Source: Bacteroidota bacterium
GTDB taxonomy: Bacteria; Bacteroidota; Ignavibacteria; Ignavibacteriales; Melioribacteraceae
DNA length: 64,000 nucleotides
Direction of reading: 5' to 3'
Assembly: GCA_021824635.1 (NCBI GenBank)
Contig: JAKAKD010000083.1
Location: forward strand, 1 to 64,000
Positions 43,586-52,424 of this stretch are shown here, one piece after another; position 1 is the first letter of the stretch; the number at the start of each line of letters is the position of its first letter. Below the pieces are notes generated by a model. It saw only the letters and a program-made list of their open reading frames with translations. It was not told where the DNA came from and searched no databases. The translations under genes were made by a program, and so were the position numbers.

Positions 43586-45946
43586 CTAAAATACCGAAGC
43601 GATCGGGAGTGTAATTATAAATGTAGCGCCTTCGCCCAGTGCGCTTTGGACGTTTATTGTGCCTTCATGTGCTTCAACTATTTTTTTCGTAATCGTAAGC
43701 CCAAGTCCGGTACCTTCTTTTTTTCCAAGAGTCATGAATGGTTCAAAAATTTTATCTTTGACTCCATCCGAAATACCAAGTCCGTTGTCTTTAAAATAAA
43801 TTTCTACTTTTTTGTCCGCTCGTTTTGTGGAGATTTTGATCTTACCTCCTTCCGGCATCGCATCGCAAGCATTTTTAATTATGTGCTGATAAGTCTGAAA
43901 GAATTCTTTCACGTCAAGTTTAACCGTAACGTCTTTATCAAATTCATTTTGTATTTGGCAGTTACGGCTCGAAACAAATTGCTCAATGCGCGAAGCGTAA
44001 TCTGTAAACGTACTATTCAGACTCACGTTTAACATTCTAAGAACTGTTTTTCCTTCGGAATAACTTGATGTTGTCTGAACCAAATCCGCAACTTGATTCA
44101 ATTGTTCGAGCAGCATATCAAGAACTTGAACCGCATCCGGCGGCAACGATTTAGTCCGCAGATGTTCGGCGTATCTTTTACTAACAAGGATCGGCTTTTT
44201 AATATCCTGAATTAAAAAGTTTGCCATTTTGCCAAGCGATTGAACTCTTTCTCCCTGCAAAAGTTTTTCAACTAATTCAGCATTGTTAAGAGCAATGGCG
44301 GAATGAATTGACAGCGCTGCCAAAAATTCTTCGTCCCGTTTTGTGAATTCTCCGTTCGCGCTATTAAGAAGCTGAAGAACACCAACGATATTACCCTTGT
44401 TATTCTTGATCGGGAAGCAGATCATATTTTTTGTAGTATAACCGCTTGCTTTGTCAAAATCCGCTTTGAACCGTGAGTCTTTATGAACATCTTTTATATT
44501 AATCGTCTCACCGCTTTCGGCGACAAACCCAGCAAGACCTTCTCCGATTTTCAGACGGATTTCTCGCATCTCGTCACCAAGTGTAATTAGCGACCAAAGT
44601 TCGCCTTTTTCATTATCAACAAGATAAAGAGTGCCGCGATCCGAGTGAGTTAAATTTTTTGCAACATCAATAATATTTTTTAAGACTTCATCAACACGAA
44701 TGTTGGAATTTACAAGCTCTGCGGCTTTAATAATCATTTGAAGTTCGTCTGCGTTCATCTCTTCCTCCATTTGCGAATCAAAGTTGGAAGTTTCTACCGG
44801 AGCGGTTTGCAGATTTAATTTTTCTTCTGGGATTTCCAGCAGTTCAATCTCATCAATCTTTTTTTCTTCGCTACCAAAATCATCCTCTGCCCTAAAATCT
44901 CCTGTCGCTTGTGAATCTAAATGTTGTGTCACAATTTCTTGTTGCTGTTCTTGAGTTAATTTTTCTGTGGTAAATGCCTGCTCTTCTTTCTGTGCCGGAA
45001 TTTCATTAGTTAGCGGCTTCCCGGAAACTATTGGTTCATCTGTTAAACCAAAACTTTGGAAGAATGCTTCATCGTTTTCTTTTTCAGCCGGAACTTCTAT
45101 TTTTTTGTGGGTTTCAAAAGTTTCTGTAGTATTACCGCTCAGAATATTGAACAACGCATCGCTTAAACCATCGTCTGTCTTTAGTGATTCGGCTTGCGGC
45201 TCATCCGGCAATTCAACTTCCGCTTTCGGAATTCCATCTTCGTTTAAAAATGCGTTTTCATCAAAAGTAAATTCTCTCGTCGGGGTTGGAGTTGATCCGG
45301 CAACAGAAGCCGGATTATCAAGAGGGCGAATAAGATTATTCTCTTCCGCTGCTCTTGAGGTATCAGAAATTGATTTAAAAAATTCCTGCGTTTCCGGCGC
45401 TACATCTTTTTTCTGTTCTTCAACATTATCTACTTTAGCTTCATTGGCAGAGGTCCAACGCAAAGTTTCCGAGGAAGTTGTCTCATCTTTTGTTGTTTTA
45501 TTAACAGTAGCGCGTGCAGAATCATTGGCAGAAATCATTTCTTCATCAATCTCGGCAATAGGTTCGCGAAGATTAATTAGAATTTCGTCGTCCCGTTGAA
45601 TCAAAGTTTCAATTTCTTCCCGCGTTAATGCAATTAGGTAAGAATCTCTTAGCGCAACAGCAGTTGATGTGCGGGAGGTTTCTTCAAAAAATTCTTCATG
45701 CCCGAAAAAATCGTTTTCGCTGAAGATATATGATTTCGTTTTACCAAGAAGGCGTTTTTTTAAAATATTTATTTCGCCGCTGGCTATAAGGTAAATTATG
45801 TCCGCAATATCACCTTCGCGGTAAAGAATTTCCCCTTCGCCAATAGTTATTAACCGGCCGCGCACGCCGCTTAGGTTAATTTTCGATATATCGGCGTTTT
45901 TAAGTAATTTGTTACGACTTAATGTTATTAGTATTTGATTTTCCAT
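43586..45946 (-). CDS. cNMP-binding/GAF histidine-kinase-like protein lacking the phosphoacceptor His
   Basis: 786 residues. A cyclic-nucleotide-binding fold (about 20-125) is followed by a long acidic, low-complexity linker (about 130-400). Then come a GAF domain (about 415-560), a HisKA-like dimer helix and a HATPase domain with N box (IIKNACDAMPEGG), G1 (DNGLGI) and G2 (GTGLGLT). At the place of the phosphoacceptor the helix reads FLIQDIKKPI, with Gln580 where kinases have His. ATP binding appears intact but autophosphorylation at the usual site should not occur. No response regulator is adjacent. Start 26 bp from the divergent alkA-like gene. Confidence 0.85.
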   Translation of the reverse strand: MENQILITLSRNKLLKNADISKINLSGVRGRLITIGEGEILYREGDIADIIYLIASGEINILKKRLLGKTKSYIFSENDFFGHEEFFEETSRTSTAVALRDSYLIALTREEIETLIQRDDEILINLREPIAEIDEEMISANDSARATVNKTTKDETTSSETLRWTSANEAKVDNVEEQKKDVAPETQEFFKSISDTSRAAEENNLIRPLDNPASVAGSTPTPTREFTFDENAFLNEDGIPKAEVELPDEPQAESLKTDDGLSDALFNILSGNTTETFETHKKIEVPAEKENDEAFFQSFGLTDEPIVSGKPLTNEIPAQKEEQAFTTEKLTQEQQQEIVTQHLDSQATGDFRAEDDFGSEEKKIDEIELLEIPEEKLNLQTAPVETSNFDSQMEEEMNADELQMIIKAAELVNSNIRVDEVLKNIIDVAKNLTHSDRGTLYLVDNEKGELWSLITLGDEMREIRLKIGEGLAGFVAESGETINIKDVHKDSRFKADFDKASGYTTKNMICFPIKNNKGNIVGVLQLLNSANGEFTKRDEEFLAALSIHSAIALNNAELVEKLLQGERVQSLGKMANFLIQDIKKPILVSKRYAEHLRTKSLPPDAVQVLDMLLEQLNQVADLVQTTSSYSEGKTVLRMLNVSLNSTFTDYASRIEQFVSSRNCQIQNEFDKDVTVKLDVKEFFQTYQHIIKNACDAMPEGGKIKISTKRADKKVEIYFKDNGLGISDGVKDKIFEPFMTLGKKEGTGLGLTITKKIVEAHEGTINVQSALGEGATFIITLPIASVF

Positions 45947-45972
45947 TTAACGGATATTTATTGAGGTAAATA

Positions 45973-46605
45973 ATGCCCAAAAGCGAAATTGCTCTTGCTG
46001 TTAAACACCTTTCCAAGAACGATAAAGTGCTCTCAACAATAATAAAAAACTTTGGCATTATCAATTTGGCGAGTCATAAGAAATATTATGATTTATTACT
46101 CGGTTCTATAATCGGTCAGCAGTTATCAATATACGCTGCGGCTTCAATAGAAAAAAGGTTTTTAAATCTATTTAAGAATAAGCCACGGCCAGAAATAATT
46201 TTACAGACTGATGATGCAGTCTTACGCTCTGTTGGGTTATCAAACGCTAAAGTGAAGTATGTTAAAGATCTCTCGCAAAAAATTATTTCCGGTGAACTTA
46301 AGCTAAAAGGGTTTTCAAAAATGTCGGATGACGAAATAATTACAGAACTCACAAAGGTAAAAGGAATAGGAATCTGGACATCTCACATGTTTTTAATCTT
46401 TACTCTGGCAAGATTTAACGTTCTTCCCGTCGGCGATCTTGGTATTCGTAAATCTATAATGGTAAATTACGGCTTGAAAAAAATGCCGGATGAGAAAAAA
46501 ATCCATTCGATAGCAAAGAAGTACAATTGGCATCCGTATTGTTCGGTTGCAAGTCTTTATTTATGGCGCAGTTTAGATACAAATGGTGAATCTCAACTAA
46601 AATAA
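45973..46605 (+). CDS. DNA-3-methyladenine glycosylase II-like base-excision enzyme
   Basis: 210 residues, HhH-GPD superfamily. IIGQQLSIYAAASIEKRF is the first conserved helix pair, LTKVKGIGIWTSHMF the helix-hairpin-helix and PVGDLGIRK carries the catalytic Asp. Removes alkylated purines from DNA. The sigma-factor gene follows after 14 bp, so repair and an extracytoplasmic-type sigma factor may share control. Confidence 0.92.
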   Translation: MPKSEIALAVKHLSKNDKVLSTIIKNFGIINLASHKKYYDLLLGSIIGQQLSIYAAASIEKRFLNLFKNKPRPEIILQTDDAVLRSVGLSNAKVKYVKDLSQKIISGELKLKGFSKMSDDEIITELTKVKGIGIWTSHMFLIFTLARFNVLPVGDLGIRKSIMVNYGLKKMPDEKKIHSIAKKYNWHPYCSVASLYLWRSLDTNGESQLK

Positions 46606-46619
46606 AAGCATCAAATTAC

Positions 46620-47189
46620 ATGGACGAACTAAAACTTATTGAACAAGCTCAACTCGGTGATAAAAAAGCTTTGACCGAGCTTGTAAAACTCTACGAACAG
46701 ACTGTATTTAATTTCTCTTTTAAGATTTGTAGAAATAAAGAAAAAGCAGAACATACCATGCAGGAAACATTTTTGAGCATGGTGAAAAATATAAAACAGT
46801 TCAGCGGAGAATCGAAACTTTCTACTTGGCTCTACCGTGTTGTTTCGAATCATTGTCTCATGCTTGCACGTTCCGCCGGTAAATATGAATTTGCTTCATT
46901 TGAAGACGAAGATGCCGTAATTGACGAAAAAAGTATTGCCGATTGGAAAGTAACTCCGGATAAAATTACAGAGAACAATGAACTGAAAGATTTTTTAGAT
47001 AAGGCAATTGAAAAACTTCCTGCCGATTACAGAATTGTTTTTATGCTTCGGGATGTTGAAGGATTATCTACCGAAGAGACGGCAAAAATGGTAGAGTTAA
47101 CAATTCCGGCTGTAAAATCGCGTTTGCATAGAGCGCGGGCATTTTTAAGAGATGAATTAAACGAGAGATTTAAATATGAGCGAGAATAA
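46620..47189 (+). CDS. ECF-type RNA polymerase sigma factor
   Basis: 189 residues. Region 2 (VFNFSFKICRNKEKAEHTMQ, with STWLYRVVSNHCL) and region 4 (LPADYRIVFMLRDVEGLS, then IPAVKSRLHRARAFL) are clear. It overlaps the anti-sigma gene by 14 bp, the classical arrangement. Target promoters unknown. Confidence 0.94.
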   Translation: MDELKLIEQAQLGDKKALTELVKLYEQTVFNFSFKICRNKEKAEHTMQETFLSMVKNIKQFSGESKLSTWLYRVVSNHCLMLARSAGKYEFASFEDEDAVIDEKSIADWKVTPDKITENNELKDFLDKAIEKLPADYRIVFMLRDVEGLSTEETAKMVELTIPAVKSRLHRARAFLRDELNERFKYERE

Positions 47190-47412
47190 AACTATATGTA
47201 AAGATGTGATGGCTCACATCTGCGATAATCTTGGCGAAGAACTTAACTCGTCAAAGTGTGTTTCGATAAAAGCTCATCTCGAGAATTGTGAAAACTGTAA
47301 ACATTATTTCAACTCTGTGGAAACAACAATCGAGTTTTATAAAAAATATAATGTTACCATCTCTGAAGACGCACACAATCGGTTAATGGATTGTCTGGGA
47401 TTGAGGGAATAA
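47176..47412 (+). CDS. Zinc-finger anti-sigma factor (zf-HC2)
   Basis: 78 residues. The HxxxCxxC motif HLENCENC, with an upstream Cys in SSKC, is that of zinc-containing anti-sigma domains. No membrane helix, so it acts in the cytosol, probably releasing the sigma factor when its zinc site is altered (family knowledge). Overlapping the sigma gene supports the pairing. Confidence 0.88.
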   Translation: MSENKTICKDVMAHICDNLGEELNSSKCVSIKAHLENCENCKHYFNSVETTIEFYKKYNVTISEDAHNRLMDCLGLRE

Positions 47413-47419
47413 AGAATTC

Positions 47420-48586
47420 TTATTTCCACAGATGCATATACTTGTGTCCGCTTCCTGTATTGAACAGAACAACTGACTCATCATTTTTTATCCAACCGTT
47501 TTTCAGCAGATTTCTCAATGCGGCAAGTGTTGCGCCGCCTTCGGGTGCGGCAAAAATTCCTTCTGTTCTTCCTATTAAATTAGTTGATTCAAAAATTTCT
47601 TCATCGCTCACGGCAATAGCGGTTCCTTTGCTCTCTCTTATCGCGCGAAGGATTAAAAAATCTCCCACCGCCGCCGGAACACGCAAACCATCTGCAATTG
47701 TTTTTGCCCCGTTCCACATCTCGGCAAATTCTTTCCCGTCATCAAAAGCTTTCACCATAGGCGCGCATCCGGTTGATTGAACGGTAACCATTCTCGGTCG
47801 CTTTGAATTAATCCATCCCAACTTTTCCATCTCATCAAATGCTTTCCACATTCCAATCAATCCCGTTCCACCACCGGTAGGATAAATAATTACATCGGGC
47901 AAATTCCAGTTCAACTGTTCAGCAATCTCATAACCCATAGTCTTTTTTCCTTCTATCCGGTATGGTTCTTTCAAAGTTGACACATCAAATCTCCCAAATT
48001 TTTTAACTCCTTCTGCCGCTAATTTGCCGCAGTCTGTTATTAACCCATCAACTAAAGTAACCTCTGCACCTAACGCTTTGCATTCATTTATGAATGGCTG
48101 GGGAACATCTTTCGGCATAAACACAAATGATTTCATCCCGGCTAATGCGGCATAAGCGCTCATCGCACCGGCGGCATTTCCCGCAGATGGAATAGAGACT
48201 TCTTTAATTCCAAATTCAAGGGCTTTTGAGATTGCCAGACAAAGTCCCCGCGCTTTAAATGAAGTCGTTGGATTAAGTCCTTCGTCTTTTATAAAAACAT
48301 TTTTCATTCCCACTTCTTTTCCCAGCCGCGATGCATTAATCAACGGTGTAAATCCTTCACCTAACGATAACCGGAATTGTTGATTAACAACAGGTAGCAT
48401 TTCTTTGTAGCGCCAAAGAGTTGATTCTCTATTCGTCAATTTTTCTTTCGAGAATTCTCTTCTTGCTAATTCTAAATCATATCTTGCTAATAATGGTTTT
48501 CCGCAGTCCGGACATAAATTCCAGATCTTATTTTTATCGTAAATTTTTCCGCAATAACCGCATTCCAGATGAGAGAAATAGCTCAT
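47420..48586 (-). CDS. thrC: Threonine synthase
   Basis: Converts O-phosphohomoserine to threonine with PLP. 388 residues. An N-terminal zinc ribbon (CGYCGKIYDKNKIWNLCPDC) is typical of this branch. The PLP Lys111 is in TTSFKARG and GGGTG holds the PLP phosphate. Single gene, convergent with the anti-sigma gene 7 bp away. Confidence 0.93.
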   Translation of the reverse strand: MSYFSHLECGYCGKIYDKNKIWNLCPDCGKPLLARYDLELARREFSKEKLTNRESTLWRYKEMLPVVNQQFRLSLGEGFTPLINASRLGKEVGMKNVFIKDEGLNPTTSFKARGLCLAISKALEFGIKEVSIPSAGNAAGAMSAYAALAGMKSFVFMPKDVPQPFINECKALGAEVTLVDGLITDCGKLAAEGVKKFGRFDVSTLKEPYRIEGKKTMGYEIAEQLNWNLPDVIIYPTGGGTGLIGMWKAFDEMEKLGWINSKRPRMVTVQSTGCAPMVKAFDDGKEFAEMWNGAKTIADGLRVPAAVGDFLILRAIRESKGTAIAVSDEEIFESTNLIGRTEGIFAAPEGGATLAALRNLLKNGWIKNDESVVLFNTGSGHKYMHLWK

Positions 48587-48636
48587 AAACAGATTCCTTT
48601 TTAGATGATGGTTTCAAAATAAGCCCATATTCGTTA

Positions 48637-48710
48637 TTTGTAAAGAAATATCACTTTTTCGTGATTTACAAACCGCTAAAATTTTTCCATTAACTACGAA
48701 ACTTTTCGTA
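48637..48710 (+). promoter_or_regulatory. Candidate BlaI operator region
   Basis: Two symmetric sites precede the BlaI-type gene. TTTGTAAA (48637-48644) pairs with TTTACAAA (48665-48672), with ATCAC/GTGAT inside. TACGAAACTTTTCGTA (48695-48710) is a perfect palindrome 43 bp before the start codon. BlaI/MecI repressors bind TAC...GTA dyads in their own promoters, so autoregulation is likely (inference). Confidence 0.55.
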
Positions 48711-48753
48711 AGAGTGTGCCGTCTCAAGATTCAAGAAAACAAAAGGATTTGAA

Positions 48754-49143
48754 ATGGCTAAGAAACTGACACCAAGACCAACCGATTCAGAACTGGAAAT
48801 ACTTAGAATACTTTGGGAGAATGGCGCCTCTACAGTTAAAGCAGTTAACGAAAAGTTGAACGAGAAAAAAGAGAGCGGCTATACAACGACATTAAAAATG
48901 CTGCAAATAATGTATGAAAAAAATCTGGTTGTGCGAGATGAAAATGAAAGAAGCCATGTTTATAAAGCGGCAATCAAGCAAGACGAAATCCAAAAAGTTT
49001 TGCTTGATAAGCTTTTAACAACCGCTTTCAGCGGTTCTGCCGCAAATCTTGTTATGCAGGCGCTTGGTAATTCACAGCCCTCGAAAGAAGAATTGAAAAA
49101 AATAAAAGAGCTGTTAAATCAAATAGAAAGGGACCGGAAATGA
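48754..49143 (+). CDS. BlaI/MecI/CopY family transcriptional repressor
   Basis: 129 residues. Winged helix: PTDSELEILRILWENGASTVK, then GYTTTLKMLQIMYEKNLVVR. The C-terminal dimer helices end LKKIKELLNQIE. Members are inactivated by cleavage triggered by a BlaR1/MecR1-type membrane peptidase; such a gene follows with a 4-bp overlap (ATGA). Confidence 0.94.
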   Translation: MAKKLTPRPTDSELEILRILWENGASTVKAVNEKLNEKKESGYTTTLKMLQIMYEKNLVVRDENERSHVYKAAIKQDEIQKVLLDKLLTTAFSGSAANLVMQALGNSQPSKEELKKIKELLNQIERDRK

Positions 49144-51164
49144 ATTTCATTTACGATTTAATCCCGGAAGAGTTTATTAAAGCAATCGGCTGGACAATTT
49201 TCCATTCACTCTGGCAGGGCGCCGTAATTTCAATTTTACTTGCGGGAGTTTTATTGATGACCGGCAAAAAAAGCGCACAGCTTCGTTATAACCTTACTGT
49301 TACCGCACTCTTTTTTATGTTCGGAATTTCAGTTATTACGTTTGCACAGGTTTACAGCTCTAATACAACGCGCAATTCAGAAACAGTTGAAACCGCATCT
49401 GTCTCAACAATTAATTCAAATGTTTCCGAACAGATTGACACAGCCACCTTTAATAGCGAAAACAACTTTACCGGTTTGTTAAAGTCTTATTTCGCACAGC
49501 ATTTGCCTCTGATTGTTACGATCTGGTTTTTCGGATTTCTCGTTTTCTCTTTCCGATTCGTGGGCGGAGTTTTATACGTGCAGCGATTGAGACATAACGG
49601 AATAAATCCGGTAGATGATTCATGGTTTTACAAATTGAAAGAGCTTTCGGGCAAATTCGGTTTGAAGAAACTTGTCAGCTTATCTGAATCCACGAAAGTG
49701 AAAGCGCCTATTACTATAGGATATTTGAAACCGTTGATTCTTCTTCCGATTGGAATGATAAGCGGATTACCGCAAGAACAAGTTGAAGCGATAATTATTC
49801 ACGAGTTAGCACACATAAAACGTTATGATTTTCTAATTAACCTTTTCCAAACTTTCATCGAGACAATTTTCTTTTATCATCCAGCTGTTTGGTGGATTTC
49901 ATCAACCATTAAAAATGAAAGAGAAAATTGCTGTGATGATCTCACGTTAAAATTATGCGGCGGCTCGTTAATTTATTTCAAAGCACTTTACAATCTGCAG
50001 CAAATTTGTTCTGATGAAAACAAAATTGCACTTGCTGCAATAGGAAAGAAAAATCAATTATTTAGGAGGATAAATAGAATGAACTCGAATAATAAGATCA
50101 CATCGTACGGAGTTAGGTTTGCGGCATTCGCTGTTCTGCTAATTGTTATTGCGGCAGCATCTGTATACTCAACTTCATCGGCAAAAGAGAACAATCGCGG
50201 CGTAATCGCGGCTTCTTTTGTTAATCCGTTTAATTCAATCGGTGGAAATAATATGCTTACTCCGCCATCATGCAACACAACGCTTGACCATGACACAACT
50301 TCTATCAAGAAGGGAAAGAGAACTTTTAAATTTTCCGATGACGACAAAAAATACAAAGCAAAATTGGATAACGGTAAACTCGAGGAACTCTATATTGACG
50401 GCGAGAAAGTTGATGGGAAAGAATTACCGAAATATGATGCTATGATAAACGATCGTTTGAATGAATTTGATTCCTCGATGAAAGAATTCCGCGAGAACAT
50501 GAACGACTACAAAGAGAAAATGAAAGCCTTTAAAGAAAAGATGAAAAAATTCAAAGGCAATCATAGTTTTAATGACGACTATGATTTCGACTTTGATATT
50601 CCGCCAATTCCAGATATCTCTGTTAACATTCCCGATATTGACACAACCGAATGGCGAAAGATGGCAAAAGAAATTCAAAAAAATGTTTATGATAATCTTT
50701 CCCGCCACCCGATACACATTCCGCATATCGAATTCAACAATGACGAGTTCAGAAAATCCATGAAACAGTGGAAAGAGAATTTTAGAAAAGATTCGGCTAA
50801 TTGGAAAGTTGATATGAAAGATTTCAAGGTTAACATGGAAAAGTTCAAAGAAGAGATGAAAAAAAGCGGACCGAATAGCGAAGCTTTCAAGAAAAGCATG
50901 GAAGATTTAAAAGTGAATATGGACAAGTTAAAAATAGAGATGAAAAATTTAAAAGACTTTATTCATGAGACAAAGGCAGAACTCGTTAAAGACAATTTGA
51001 TTAAGGAAGGAGACGATCTTGAAGATTTTACTCTTTCAAAAGACGAAATGATTGTAGGCGGGAAAAAAGTTTCGCCGGAACTCCACAAAAAATATTTAGA
51101 AATCTATAAGAAAAATTTTGGAAAAGAGTTAACCGGGGACAAGAAGGTCAGAATTAATGATTAA
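49140..51164 (+). CDS. M56 (BlaR1-type) membrane metallopeptidase with long coiled-coil extension
   Basis: 674 residues. Four membrane helices (about 15-35, 42-62, 115-135 and 322-342) surround the M56 zinc peptidase with HELAH at 221-225 and NERENCCDDL downstream. The C-terminal 300 residues after the last helix carry no penicillin-binding sensor domain. They form a charged helical region with repeated FKEKMKKF-type heptads, an IPxIPDISVNIPDID segment and a small C-terminal domain. It likely senses an envelope signal and cleaves the neighbouring BlaI-type repressor. Confidence 0.9.
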   Translation: MNFIYDLIPEEFIKAIGWTIFHSLWQGAVISILLAGVLLMTGKKSAQLRYNLTVTALFFMFGISVITFAQVYSSNTTRNSETVETASVSTINSNVSEQIDTATFNSENNFTGLLKSYFAQHLPLIVTIWFFGFLVFSFRFVGGVLYVQRLRHNGINPVDDSWFYKLKELSGKFGLKKLVSLSESTKVKAPITIGYLKPLILLPIGMISGLPQEQVEAIIIHELAHIKRYDFLINLFQTFIETIFFYHPAVWWISSTIKNERENCCDDLTLKLCGGSLIYFKALYNLQQICSDENKIALAAIGKKNQLFRRINRMNSNNKITSYGVRFAAFAVLLIVIAAASVYSTSSAKENNRGVIAASFVNPFNSIGGNNMLTPPSCNTTLDHDTTSIKKGKRTFKFSDDDKKYKAKLDNGKLEELYIDGEKVDGKELPKYDAMINDRLNEFDSSMKEFRENMNDYKEKMKAFKEKMKKFKGNHSFNDDYDFDFDIPPIPDISVNIPDIDTTEWRKMAKEIQKNVYDNLSRHPIHIPHIEFNNDEFRKSMKQWKENFRKDSANWKVDMKDFKVNMEKFKEEMKKSGPNSEAFKKSMEDLKVNMDKLKIEMKNLKDFIHETKAELVKDNLIKEGDDLEDFTLSKDEMIVGGKKVSPELHKKYLEIYKKNFGKELTGDKKVRIND

Positions 51165-51180
51165 TTCAGAACACTCAGTT

Positions 51181-51213
51181 CAGTTCTCTTTTCTTGCCCA
51201 GAAAGGAGAACTG
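51181..51213. terminator. Bidirectional stem-loop between M56 gene and ruvA
   Basis: A 14-bp stem with one G-U pair (CAGTTCTCTTTTCT against AGAAAGGAGAACTG) and a 5-nt loop lies between the convergent genes. No strong T tract follows on either strand. Confidence 0.6.
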
Positions 51214-51220
51214 GATTAGG

Positions 51221-51808
51221 TTACTTATTAAGATTTACCAAAGCTTCCTTTATCAACTCTTCTATTGAAACATCCGGCGACTTATCTGAAATTGCACGTA
51301 CCATTCGTTCTGCAACTTTTTGATTATAGCCAAGATTTACAAGCGCCGCTATTGCATCGGAAGAAACACTTGATTTGCTGAAAGATACGCCGTCAATTAT
51401 TTCAACCACCGATTCAACCTTATCGCGCAATTCAATCACCATCCGCTCTGCGGTCTTTCTGCCGATACCGGGTATTGAGATGAGTCGTGATACATTTCCG
51501 CTTTTGAGTGCATCTTTCAAATCTTCAATTTGAATTCCGGATAAAATACTTTGTGCGGATTTCGGTCCTATGCCGCTGACGCTGATGAGCAATTCAAACA
51601 TCTCTTTTTCTGCCATTGTATAGAAGCCGAAGAGATCCATTGCAGACTCGCGTACACTTAAGTATGTAAAGAGAGAAGCTTCTTCTTTATCGGCAATTTT
51701 TTCAAATGTACTGATTGAAATGTTTACCAGGTAACCAACACCGTTTACATCTATCAAAAGTTTTGTTGGCTTTTTCGAAATTATTTTTCCGTGCAGGTAA
51801 CCGATCAT
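51221..51808 (-). CDS. ruvA: Holliday junction DNA helicase subunit RuvA
   Basis: 195 residues. OB-fold start MIGYLHGKIISKKPTKLLID, two HhH motifs (LLISVSGIGPKSAQSIL and LISIPGIGRKTAERMV) and a C-terminal RuvB-contacting domain (SDAIAALVNLGYNQKVAERMV). Holds the four-way junction for RuvB. ruvB is not in the window. It follows ruvC after a 52-bp gap that holds a heptad array. Confidence 0.96.
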   Translation of the reverse strand: MIGYLHGKIISKKPTKLLIDVNGVGYLVNISISTFEKIADKEEASLFTYLSVRESAMDLFGFYTMAEKEMFELLISVSGIGPKSAQSILSGIQIEDLKDALKSGNVSRLISIPGIGRKTAERMVIELRDKVESVVEIIDGVSFSKSSVSSDAIAALVNLGYNQKVAERMVRAISDKSPDVSIEELIKEALVNLNK

Positions 51809-51810
51809 AT

Positions 51811-51852
51811 AGTAACAAGTATTTAGTAGTTAGTATTTAGCTGTTAGAAGAT
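51811..51852. repeat. Heptad array between ruvC and ruvA
   Basis: Six 7-bp units: AGTAACA, AGTATTT, AGTAGTT, AGTATTT, AGCTGTT, AGAAGAT. It fills nearly the whole 52-bp gap and would separate or link translation of the two genes. Confidence 0.8.
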
Positions 51853-51860
51853 ACGATTTG

Positions 51861-52400
51861 TTAGACAATAACTCTATCCGGATTTTCTGCAATAAATTCT
51901 TTCCAGTTCTTACTTTTTTTTGAAAAGGAATTCATCTTGAAAGCATGACAAACAGCAACCGCGAGCGCATCGCTTTCATCAAATTTTATTTTAGTTCTTC
52001 GAATAGCGAGAAGCTTTTTGATCATATACTGAACCTGATCTTTTGATGATGCGCCGTTGCCGACTACTGATTTTTTAATCTCACGCGGTGAATATTCTTT
52101 TATCGGCAGATCATTGTGGATTGCCACAAGCATAGAAACCCCGCGCGCATAACCGATCTTTAAAGCCGATTGAACATTCTTTCCGTAGAAAGCTGTTTCA
52201 AGAGCAAACTCATCCGGCTTGAATTGCTTTATTAATTTATCGAGATCATTATAAATTGTCTGAAGGCGCGGAGGCATCTCTTTTGTAACGGAAATTTTTA
52301 TAACTCCCGCAGAGACATATTGCAGTTCATTGTTATCAAAATCAATTATCCCGTAGCCGGTAAAAATTGTTCCGGGATCAACACCAAGTATTCTCATCAA
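51861..52400 (-). CDS. ruvC: Holliday junction endonuclease RuvC
   Basis: 179 residues. The catalytic acidic residues are visible in GVDPG (first Asp), FALETAFYGKN (Glu) and KFDESDALAVAVCHA (two Asp). Resolves junctions bound by RuvAB. The start could be either of two adjacent ATG codons. Order recJ-yebC-ruvC-ruvA on the minus strand fits a recombination operon. Confidence 0.96.
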   Translation of the reverse strand: MMRILGVDPGTIFTGYGIIDFDNNELQYVSAGVIKISVTKEMPPRLQTIYNDLDKLIKQFKPDEFALETAFYGKNVQSALKIGYARGVSMLVAIHNDLPIKEYSPREIKKSVVGNGASSKDQVQYMIKKLLAIRRTKIKFDESDALAVAVCHAFKMNSFSKKSKNWKEFIAENPDRVIV

Positions 52401-52424
52401 AACCTAATAGTTATTATTTAAGTT

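Noticed and set aside
44967-45599. 210-codon open frame on the plus strand
   Set aside because: It is antisense to the acidic low-complexity linker of the cNMP-GAF protein. Ser/Val-rich translation is what the complement of Glu/Asp/Thr-rich codons gives.
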